Shown: positions 49,201 to 61,200 of the stretch, in pieces
Layout: each line of letters begins with the position of its first letter
Numbering within the stretch: position 1 is the stretch's first letter
Assembly (NCBI GenBank): GCA_013399305.1
Contig: VXAI01000087.1
Span: forward strand, 1,099,790-1,163,789
From: Rostratula benghalensis
Lineage: Eukaryota > Chordata > Aves > Charadriiformes > Rostratulidae
Direction: 5' to 3'
DNA length: 64,000 nucleotides
The notes under the pieces: model-generated
What the model was told of the DNA's origin: nothing
Seen by the model: the letters and a program-made list of their open reading frames with translations, nothing else
The model's database searches: none
Made by a program: the position numbers and the translations under genes

Positions 49201-52200
49201 CTGTTGAATTCTCTAGGACACAAAAATACTGGATACACTACGACATTTTGAGGTTGAAAAACAAATTTCCAGTGGTACACACATAGCAGAAAAAGATTAA
49301 TTTTAGCAAACTCATTTCTCCAAGTCATTACTTCTTCAAAACAGCACATTTTGTGTTCAGAGTCCCAGCTGAAAGGTTCTGAAGAGAATCTGCACTCTTG
49401 CAGCTGGGAAATGCACTCCTGCCTACTCTGCAGGATCTTCAAGGACAGCGTAGACAGGTTCTGGGGATGGTTCCCTCTGACTTAAGATGTTTCTGTTGCC
49501 AAACACAGCAGAACAGCATCTTTTAAACATTGTCTAAACATCAATTTAGTGTATAACCTGCTTTTGGTAGCCATTACAAGTTCGGGTTAGCACAAACAAA
49601 AATGATTTCTGGATTATGGATCGGGAAATATAAATATATCATCATGGATAAAATACAGTTTATTTTTAGCTCTGAAATGAACTAACTTTTTTCAGTGCAC
49701 TTCATATTCAAATTCTCAGAAGCATGTGATGTGAACAGCAGAATAACCATTTTTACCTCATCAATTTGTTCATGGATTTTCTCCTTGTTTCCACTATCGT
49801 CTTCTTGTTGCTCTTTTTCCTCATCCTTGGGAGGCTGTTTCTTGTTATCCTTGTTTCCTGTACCCAAATTGTCATCTTTTGCAACGAGCTCTGAATCCTC
49901 CTAATAACCAACAAATTGAAAAGAAAATCAATTATGGGACCTGCTTCTGAGTGACAAGACATCCTCTCCTACACTAAGTAAATTGTCACATAATCAAATT
50001 GTCCTTTTCCAAGCCCAAGAGCCATCTATACAAGGGAGTTCATGGTCTAGGTCACGTCAAGTTAACAGAGTTTAATTCCTTGCATATTCTTCTTCCCACC
50101 CCTTTTCTCTTTACCTCATCCATTCCTGGTCCAGTTTCTTCTGTTTTACTACTGGCATCTTCGTCATCATCTTCATCTTCATCCCCCCAGAGCCTCTCAT
50201 CCAGTTTATCATCGGCTTCAGCATTATCAAGGTTTCCCATCTGCTTATCCAGCTCCTCCTCTTCATCAGAGCCTTCATCATTTTCTGTGTACAGTCCAGG
50301 ATGTGTTTCAGTACAGAAGAGAGGAAGCCAAACTTTTCGTTAACTTGAGAAACAAACAAGTCCTCATACCTTCAGCTTAATTTCATTGCCCTGATTGAGA
50401 AGGTGAATTGACAGATGCTAAAAAGGCAAATGTGTGCCAACATAGTTCAGAGTCTCTTGGACATACAGAGACAGAATTCTCTCCCTCAGACTAACAGTTG
50501 CGCGTGCAGAACTTGGATGATTTAAATTCTCTTTTCCTTACCCTTCTCCCCCCTCCATTTTCAAAACAGTTTGGTGTTACTGGGAGGGTAAGGTCCAGTT
50601 CTACTTTATCTGTTTATTATCTTGGCACTTTTCCTTCTTGTGCAGATGCATTTATTCTTGGCACTTTGTCAAGAGATTTGAAAGTAGATTAACTCTACTG
50701 TAATTTGTAAGCCACAGTAGTTTCTGCTCACAACAAGAAGAAAGAACAAGCTCCCTTCATTCCTAAACCATCACAGTGACAGAAGAGAGACAGTATTTTC
50801 TTTGTACACTTTGCATTCATACTAATAATTCTTAGTATTCATAAACAAATGGCACTACTACTGTGCTGTTAACACTGACTTTTCAGTATATGCTTCATTA
50901 TATAAAAGTATCAACTATTATTGGGCTGATCTATGATATTTTTCAAGTTTGCTGCAGAGGAAGAACCAAACCTTTTTTCTCCTTTTCTCCATCGTGCATT
51001 TTTCCTTCAAAGTCCTCTGACATTTCAATTGCGTTGTCTTCTCCTTCGATGTCTGGTTTAGAATCTGGATCTTCTTTCTCCTTCTCTTCACCCTTTCTAA
51101 AACTGTCTTCTATCTGCATTAGTGATAAAGCCAAAAATTACAGTGGGTCTTGCCTATAAAGTATTTATAAGCTCATATGCAAAGATAAAAGCCAACCAAA
51201 ATAGGAGACAAATTTGAAGTTTCTTTTGGCTGGAACACCCAGGAGGTGGATTCCAAGGGCTTTTTTCAGTTTTACCTGAATTAAACAAGAACCACCCAAA
51301 CACTTGCCTGATCTTCACTTTCGATTTTGTCGCTCACATCCTTCTTGCCTTCCCCATCTCCGATGCCACCGTCCTCGTAATCATGAAACTGCGTTGCTCC
51401 CTCTCCAGCTTCATCTTCGAGCAATTCTTTTGGCAGGCAAAACCCCTACAAGGGCAAACAGGAATTGCTCTGTAGTATTAAGGACATCTTTCAGCTTAGT
51501 TTCTACTTCAGATTTTTGTATACATTAAATACATGCTTCCTGTATATATCCCCCGTTATCTCTAATAACTTACCTTTTGAGCAAGCTCTGTAAAAATGCT
51601 GGTGAGAACAGAAAGCAGTTTTGCAGTACTCCTGTGAGATGCCAGTGAAACGGTGAGGTAGAAGAGGATCAGGTCTGAATACTTGCAGAGCATGGGCTTT
51701 AGGCGCACCAGCAAACAGCAGGACTGGTTGAAGGACTGCAGTTAAAACCAAAAACCAGCCGTCAGACACGGTTATGTACACGCTAAAAGCACCTCAGAGA
51801 GGATGAGGACAGAGACTGAAAACAGATGCTCAAACCAGAAATATCCCCAGGCCAGTTTAAATACAATTTCTAAACTTTCTGGAGGTTTTTTTTCTAGATT
51901 TTCATGAAAGCTAAAACTTTTTCTTCTTACTAAAAGGAACATCTGGCCTTTGCCCTCCAGAAGAGTACCTGTATTTGACTGTTTCTCACATGCTTCTAGT
52001 TCTAAGGCACTGGACAAAAAGAAGCAATGCACATTTAACCATCAGAGTTCACAATTCCAAGTCTTTTAAGACCCCCAACCCAAAAACTCTGGAGAAGAAC
52101 AGTTTTACCTTGTGTTTATCTGAAGTGTAATCTTCCCCATAAGATTTCAGGTTCTCCAGGAGTTCTGAAACCGCTAAAATTGCTTTCTGCACATGCAAAG

Positions 52201-55200
52201 AATCCAAATCAGCAGACAGATCTTCATCCAAAAGCTTAGTTATATGTCCTGCTTTAATTGCGTCAAATGAGGCTTCATCCTCTGTTTGAAATACATTAAA
52301 AAATATGGAAATCAAGTCAGACATTCTAAAAATGTTATAGCATGCAATCTAGAAATAGCCATCCTGTCTGTTCAAATAGACATCTTCTAGTAAAATGGCA
52401 GTTTCCTTTTGTATTGGTACTTCACTAGACACACAGTTTAAGGAAATTTTAGGTTTGCATAGTTTAAACTTTCCTCCTCTCCCTTTAAGTAAATCAACAA
52501 ACTTACCAGTTCCATTTTCCTCTGAAGACTTTTCTTCTTCTTTTCCATCTCCCTGTTTTCTCTCCACCAAACACTGGATGGCATACAGAACAACATGGAT
52601 AACAGTTTCCACTTTAGCTGAGAAGTGCTCCACAAACTCCTCATCTGACCTTTGATTTCCTTTTGAACCACAACAAAAAGACAGAGGAAAAAAAAGAAAA
52701 GAAAAGTACATTAATTTCCAGGTCACTGTGTTTCCCCTATGCAAGGGGCATGACAAGCACTATGCAACTTTTACTACATAGTTCTGCTAAAACCTCCTTG
52801 CTAATCCTGACCTAACAACTACGGTGTAAGATCTGTCATCAGTGACTACGAGAAAAAAGCCCCAAACATATTACTGCACAAATTTAAGTTTGGTCTAAAT
52901 TTTGCAAGTCTGAATTTCATTGTTTCTGAATATCTCAATGAACATGGAGCCACCCTCCGCAATAACCGAATTAATGAATTCTTGTCTCTTTATCCAAATC
53001 ACAAAACGGGCAGAGAAGGAAAGATTGTCCTTACCACTGCAATTTGACACAGAAGCAAGAAGCTGTGTTCTCCAGGCTGTGAAATCTGCAGATGTATTAT
53101 TAATTTCTTCTTGTATATACTTTAGGCTCCTGATTAGGGTCATCTGATTTACAACTTCCTTGTCTCCCCCATTTGGAAGAAACAGGGACTCTATGCCTTG
53201 TAACTGAGCTGAGACTTCCAGCAAACAACTCATGGACGATGTGCAAACTTCAAAGTCTCTCCTGCAACAAGAAATACCATAATACTGAAAGAAGAACAAC
53301 CAGTTCAACTTAACCTTAAACCTCTTACTGGGGCACAGATACCAGAAGGCAACTCATCTCCATCTTGAATTTATTAAACAATAATTCTGACAGCAAGCAC
53401 ATGTGCCACTTGTGCTGTTTGAAGCACAGAGAAAACGAGAGGAGGAGGAGGATGATTGTTATTATTATTAAATAGGATATAGATTTCTTTTAAAATAAAA
53501 ATGTCTTCATTAAGTTGACATTTGAAATTCACCCCAATAACTAAGGAGCTCTGGAGGTGAAAACGCAGGAGATCAAAGACAAAATGAGAAGCTGAGACGA
53601 ACCATTTCTTTCTCCTGACTTGTCAGGGGAGTGGAAGAAGACATACACGTCTGTTTTTTAAAAAGGCCACTGCATTTTGCAAGAAATATGAATGGAAACA
53701 ATCTTCAAGAGCACCTGAACACGCTTCTCAAGACATGCATAGGCAAACATGATCAGGATGACCTTGACCACATCTGATATGAACACAAACCATACAGAGA
53801 TTCAATTTCCATGCACACGTAGAACTCACCAGGAATAAAACAAGGCCTCACGTGACCGTTGCCTTATCCTGTCCACTTCTGCTTTCACTGCCTTCACCTT
53901 TGCCAGTGTCTCCGCCAGCTCTGTAGCAAGCTGCAGCCACAACTCATCCTTCTTTCGCATCCTGCATCCAGGAGGCAGCTGCTCCACTGTTACTGGAGTC
54001 AGGTATTTTAGCTCTGAGGGGATCAGGTCAGGTATTCCCGTAATAACACTTCCCATTTCAGGTCCTGGACTCTGGAAATTGGCATCTGTCCTTTCACTGT
54101 CACTGCCCTTTGTTAAGTCTTCCTTTGGGCAGCATTGCATAAACCAAGACAGCTCCTCCAGAACCATCACACACTGCATGGAGAGTTCCTGCAGTTGGTC
54201 AGTCCAGCGTTGAACACCGTCTTGAGGAGGAAACGCTACATTATATTCTCTGTCAGGGGTCAGCCTAGAATCTATCTCTTGCACGCAGCTCAGGAGGTTC
54301 CTGGTTAAGGAGAAAGAGGGAAAAGTTACAACCACTGAGTTTTCTGCCATTCTTCCCTTTGAAAAGCTCAACTACTAGACCAAGCTCACAAAAATTCTAT
54401 ATAATGTGAACTCGGACAAAGTTAAGACTTTTTTTCTGGAAAAACTAAAATTATAGTCTTTTTTTAAAAAAAAAAAAAAAAAGAAAAGAAAAGTTTTGGT
54501 CAATTATTGAATTTTGCTCTATTATTGAATTTTTCTCTCCGTTGCACACCTTTGAGTTGTCCTTGAAAACAGGGCTTTGTGAGATTTCTCACAATCTGCA
54601 CCATGCTTTCAAACAGTCCTTAGAAATCCTGGCCCAACGCTTAAATATTGTTCATTTTCCTGCATTATAAAAACAAATCAGATTCTAACAAACCTTCACG
54701 CTCTGAAGTGCTGCATAATAGCTCATGAAAAACACTTAGTCTGATTTGCAGTGAAAGTCAGAGCAATGCAGGTAGGGGTCTGACAAGTTTTACCACTCCT
54801 CCAACTGTAAAGTTGAGGGATTGTGTTTCGGAGTTTTGTTTGTTTTGCCTGGGGGGAGAGGAAGAGTTTGTTTGTTTTTCCAGGTTTCCTAGGGTCAACA
54901 GAAATTTTGCACCACTGAGCTCCAGTCTTGATTTCCTTTCCCAGATAAAGGAAATAGCTCCTGAGCCAACTTCAACAACTTCTAGGGATTACAACAGTGA
55001 TGAGAACAAACACCCACAGTGGAGTTTCCAGTGAAACTGATGAGTCAAGCAAAGGAGTGAAAAATCACACCAAGTGAGTGAGCCTCCCTCTACACTCCTC
55101 CTTTTACAGTTTTGACACAAGATCTGGTATCTCTCCCCTTCCCAGAATTTTTCTTTGTAAGTTGTTGAAGTTTCTTCGTATCAGCTCAAAGTGCCACCCA

Positions 55201-58200
55201 GACTGTTTGTTTGTTCCAAATCAAACCAACGACTTGAACAGAGCCAAAATCCACTGAGGCCACTTAAACTATAGGTTAAACTTTTCAGTTAACTGGAGTA
55301 AGTAGTTCATGGTCTTCATGTAGGCTTGTTTTTCCCAAATTATTTTTAATCAAAAATATTGGCTACAATGACAGGATAAACAATACCTAACTTCTTAGTT
55401 TTTTCTTTGCTCTCCTCTTAATTTTATTTTTTTTTTTAATATCTAGGATTCATTGAGAGGAAGAAAGAAATGGGGAAGTAGGTAGAAAATAAAATTCTCC
55501 CTCTTTATTTCCCACTTTTCTTGAACTGCATTGCTTACTGTCAAACTCATCAGCAGCACTTAAATGTTGGAAAATACAAAATACCTCAGTAAGATCCACT
55601 GCTCTGTCAATGCAGTAAGGGATCTTCTCTGTCTGACGAGCATCTGCATGAGGTGTGCGGTGAATCCTTTGCATCGTTCCATGCTGCCCAGCCCAATATC
55701 CTAAAGAAACCAGGCACAGGAAAAATGGGAGGGAACAATTAGATGAATAAGCAGAAAACAACATTCTCTGTGCCTCCATTTCATTGCACTGGGCAGGCTG
55801 ACAGGTTACAGTTTAAGTGAACAAGTCCTAAAATGCAGGCAAAAATTACAGTTATTACAGTTTCCCCATCTTCATTTTTCTGCATCTTCCATATATTCTG
55901 CATACAAATTTGATTTTCAAGTAGCTTCTGCAACAAGAGTCATATGAAATTACGCTCCACTGCAGCAATTCTTACCAGGAATTTAGTTCCAATAATAAAG
56001 CTACCTTACATAAATGATGATTAAAATTTAAAGAGCCATCAGTCTAGCTTTTTACATTCATGACCACGGCTAAAGCCACTTCCACAACTCATCTTACTAC
56101 ATTTACTGACAATTACTTTCACCCCTTTCATTGGAAAGGATCCCATTTTTAAAGCTTGAAATAAATGTTCATAACACTGAGCAAAACTCATCTCAGCTGA
56201 GTTCTGTTATTTATGCCGCTGCCAGCTGTGACTCTGGACGAGATCATGTTGTAAAACAAGGGGTGAAGCAGAGTGAGAAGAGCAGCATCTGGAAGGGATC
56301 CTGTTTCCCTGGAATACTGGGAAAGCAGTACCAATTTGGCAGAACTTGTTTGTTCCATCTACTGATTTTAAACCATATTTTAAGCAAAAAAATATATTGG
56401 TACTTTCTGTGGTAGGCATTAAACAGCTCAACTGGATTTTTTCATGAGCAAGAGCTAATGCTGGTTTTGTTTTCCTAACAAACTTTGATTCAGCATTTCA
56501 GGAATTTCCTTCATGCACAGAAAGTAGCAATTTGGGATTTGTTGGGATGATGTTGGGATTAACTTAACTCCCCCTCTGCACTGGTGAGGCCACAACTGGA
56601 ATACTGCAGCCAGTTCTGGGCTCCCCAGTTCAAGAGAGACAGGGAACTACTGGGGAGAGTCCACCTCAGGGCAACAAAGATGATGGAGGGATTGGAGCAA
56701 CTCCCTGATGAGGAAAGGCTGAGAGAGCTGGGACTCTTGAGCCTGGAGAAGAGAAGGCTGAGGGGAGACCTTATTCATGCTCACAAGTATCTGAAGGGTG
56801 GGTTGAAGGAGGATGGAGCCAGACTCTTCTCAGTGGTTCCCAGTGACAGGACGAGGGGCAACGGGCACAAGCTGGAACACAGGAAGTTCCATTCAAAGAT
56901 GAGGAGAAACTTCTTTCTGGTGAGGGTGGCAGAGCCCTGGCAGAGGCTGCCCAGGGAGGGTGTGGAGTCCCCTTCACTGGAGACCTTCAAGCCCTGCCTG
57001 GATGCAGTCCTGAGTGATGTGCTCTGGGCAACCTTGCTTTAGCAGGGGAGTTGGACTGGATGATCTCCAGAAGTCATCTAGTCCAACTTCCAACTCTGAC
57101 AATTCTGTGATTAACAAACTAGTAACTTGGTTCACTGAACTGGCATCGTTCCATCATAAGACAACGGATTTTAAAATCCTGTATTTCATGCCTGCCCCCA
57201 AAATACCATATTTCGTATCACATTACATAAGATAGCAAAATCTCTCATCACTACTTGAATATTTCAGTCCCAGCTGGTAAAATAAAGTGAACTGAAGGAG
57301 GATTTCCATTTTTATTTCAGTTTTTTACCTTGGCAGGTGCTAACAATGCTGCCTGAAGCCTAGAGTGGCGTGCAAGCGACCGATAGAAGTACTTCTGGCA
57401 TCCATCCCAGGCAGAAGAAATCTCTGTCAGCAACCTGACAGAGCACAAAAAAAAGGTCTGGTATTAGAAAGGTGTATAATTTCAATACCTCAGCACACTG
57501 GAATCACCAAGTCAGCTCTTCAACCTAACAAATTTGCTTACAGTTCATTATTTTGCAAATGCATTGAGATCTTGTAATTCTTCATTTTCCCCAGAAGTAC
57601 TTTTAGTCTAAAGAAAACATTTAACTCTTAAAATAAACTCTAAGAAAACCCTAAGCAATAGCAGCAAAAATCTGTATCCTGAGTATTATTTAACACTTAA
57701 ATAGCAATTTATTTTGTTTTCCTTCCCCCCCATGCAGCTAAATCCAACTTGATAGGGAAGCCTTTATTTTGAGCCTGATAAAATATATTATAAACTAAAC
57801 CCTCCTCTGAGGAGGACAATAGTGAGTGTGACTCAATGGCAAAAATCACTTGCTGCCAGAAAAACAACAGAGAAAAACCTGAAAGAACATCTTTCCTCAG
57901 ACATGCCCACTTTGAAGCTTATCTGTTTTCTCCTGAAATATCCCATTATTCAATGAAGACAAAATAATTAAGTAATCCCTGTAAATTACAACTCATCCTT
58001 AATAAAATCATTAGTCTACATTCTAATACGATGCCAGCAAAGCATCCCAGACGAGGCTGGATGGCAGAGGCCTAACTGAAACCTAGTTCACAGAAACAAA
58101 TCAAACTGAAACTACAGTTGCCAAAAGTGCAAATTGAAAAAACAAAGCACCTTAACAACAAAATCCTGGCTCAGTTGTACGTGCCAGGATGCCCTGTACA

Positions 58201-61200
58201 GGATTTACAAACTGAGAAGTAATAGGAAGAAAGGAAGGCAATATGCAAAGCCCTGAATGAGTAGCAGTCTAGAAATTTCATTTTAAATCCACATACAGTA
58301 GATTCTATACATTACAGCTGCAATTCATGCCATCTGAGGGTTATACAGGCTGGGTACGTACGTGGCATCCAGTTCATGTGTAGAATTTACTACCCCTAGG
58401 GCACTACGTAGGTCCAGTGGAGGAAGGTAAAGCACTTCCTGAGAGTCTTGTGAGCGGGACCAGGAGAGACCTTTCCGGTACGACAAACCTGGAATGACAT
58501 TTGAAGACACAGCCTTTTAATGCCCTCCATCTTTTATATGAAAAAACATCACTCATACAGTTGGTATTAAGATAAAAATTATTCCCATGTCAGGTTTTTT
58601 CTTCCCCCCGGTGCTGTCTGATTTTGACAACTCTTTGAACACACTGTAAGTTTTGTAGAATCATAGAATGGTTTGGGTTGGAAGGGACCTTAAAGATCAT
58701 TGAGTTCCAAATCCCTGGCCTGGGCAGGGACACCTCCCACCAGACCAGGTTCTTCAAAGCCCCATCCAGCCTGGCCTTGTAATGTAAGCACAAATCATAG
58801 CTTAGCTGTTTTCAGCTGAACGTAGCTGAAGAACACAGCGGAAATAAGACAAATACGGACCTGTACGTGTAAAGGAGGTTGGTAAGAGAAAGAAGAAAAA
58901 GCCTTGAACCCCTAAAGCAGGCTACAGCCTGAGAAAGTTACAGGAATGTACTTCAAAAACTCCGTCTTAAGGCTCTTATCTTAGCTATTTTAAAAACTGG
59001 GTTAAACATGCTCATTTATCTCAAGCCAATTAGAACATTCCTTTCAAGGTACCCTGAAGGTAAGCAGAGCTTGTAAAAAATACTCAATTAGCTGTTGAGT
59101 TATGTTGCCAATTTTCCAAACAAAATGGAGAACAAGTCTTAGGAACAACACTTTTCACTGCTCCATGGCCCTTTAAGAAAGCTGAGCTAGGGATCATCGC
59201 CTCATTTTTAAGGCATGAAAGAGACAATGAATGAGGAAGGCAGAAGTGTCTCCTGAAATCAAAGACAGCCCAGTCAAGAATTTCAATCCCACGCATTAAT
59301 TAAATCATAGAATCATCTGGGCCAAAAGGTACCTTCAAAGGTCATCCAGTCCAACCTCCCTCCTCGCAGTCAGCAGGGACACCCCCAACCAGACCAGGTT
59401 GCCCAGGGCCTCATCAAGCCTTCCCTTGAAGATCTCCAGGGAAGGGGCCTCAACCACCTCCCTGGGCAACCTCTTCCAGTCTTCCATCACCCTCAGAGTA
59501 AAGAACTTATTCCTAATATCCAATCTAAATCTGCTTTTCTTCAGTTTAAACCCATTGCCCCTCATCCTGTCCCTACAGGCCCTTGTAAATAGGCTCTCCC
59601 CAGCCTTCCTGTAGGCCCCTTCAGATACAGGAAGGCTGCTATTAGGTCTCCCTTTAGGTCTCCATGGAGCCTCCTCTTCTCCAGGCTGAACAACCTCAGC
59701 TCCCTCAGCCTGTCCTCCTAGCAGAGGTGCTCCAACCCCTTGATCATTTTCATGGCCCTCCTTGGACCTGCTCCATCAGGTCCATGTCCTTCCTGTATTG
59801 AGGGCTCCAGACCTGCACAGAGGACTCCAGGTGAGGTCTCACCAGAGCAGAGCAAAGTGGCAGAATCACCTCTCTGGATCTGCTGGCAACACTTCTTTTG
59901 ATGCAGTCCAGGATGGGATTGGCCTTCAGGGCTGCAAGTGCACCCTGCCTGCTTATGTCCAGCTTCTCATCCACCAGCACCCCCAAGTCTTGCTCCTGTT
60001 GAACCTCATGTTGTTCACCTGTCCATTCCTCCAGCACAAACTTCATGGGGCAGCAACAGCAGAAAGTCCTTTGGCACCAGCAGGTGCAAAAGAATGTGCA
60101 ATGCAAGAAGATCTTACGTGCTGTGACACCGAGTAATTTGTTATCCAACACCAGTATCAAATACTGTGCTTTCAGTTCTGGATCAGGGAATGGATACAAG
60201 GTACTGAGATTCCCTCTTGTTCCCAAAAGCTGGGCAGTGACTTCTGACTGGAGACAACACAGATTTCTGCTTCAGAAAAGCTACTGTGGTGCATCAGATG
60301 GAACGTAAGAGGAACAGGAGGTATCTGAAAGGGCTGGCACACCAGGCCTCACAGTACACAAAGAGGAACACAGTTTTAGTGGCTCAACAACTTCCAAGAA
60401 CATCGTATTGTGGTGGGTTTAGCTGTATTGGCAGCACCAGTAAAAAGTTGAAGAACCCTGTACTTTTAAACCAAGCACACTTCTGGTCAAAGCTCACCTG
60501 TTTTAGCAAGGCTTTTAAAGAGATCCGACAGCGCCCGTTGCTTCTGCATCTGGATATGCTTTGCCTCTGATTTCTGCTTCTCCTTATCTGCCGTCTGATC
60601 AAATGTTAAGCTTTGCAGTTCAACTACAGAATCAATGATACCACCTGTACAGAAGACAACAGGGAAAGAAGAGATGTGAAAATGTAACATAAACAAAGCA
60701 GCCACAGGAAGATTGTCTGGGAAAGGAACTATTTATCTACACTTTTTCCTGATTTGTTCCATTTATGTCACAGAGGTTGATCAATGGGAAATCAGAAGAA
60801 TACTTAACCTGTGAACTGGTCAAGATTTTCCACCAAACTTAAGAATGAATTGTTTTCTGTAACTGTTGCACACATTTTCTTCATTTTTTTAGTAAGCTTA
60901 GGCAGACGATACTGAAGAGATTCTGAATGGAATGTAATGCCATCCTGAGATTCTTCTGGGAGCACCCTCTGAGAAAACAACAACATAAAAAGAAAGAAAC
61001 AGACCAGTTATACACACATGGCTGCAATACCAAGGGCAGCAGGAAGGTCACCCAAAGCAGTGGGGTCTCTAAAAGAGGTACTGACAAACACCTAAGTGAG
61101 TAGGATCACAGCATTTTCCACTTGCTTGGTTGTTCTCAAATCTAACATAGCCTGACAGATATTTAGATATACATTGTGATTTTCCCCAGGTGTTGGTTCT

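Larger units (their letters stand above)
42458..53829 (-). other. MDN1 introns of the acidic-arm region
   Basis: Introns longer than 300 bases: 42458-44264, 44423-45953, 46128-46788, 47248-47607, 48364-48976, 49116-49756, 50285-50971, 51736-52108, 52660-53034 and 53262-53829. Only one CR1 tail (44459-44553) and a T tract near 44001-44021 were identified. No RNA gene was supported. Confidence 0.65.

Noticed and set aside
56584..57042. 152-codon plus-strand open frame in an MDN1 intron
   Set aside because: It is the C-terminus of CR1 ORF2, not a host gene.
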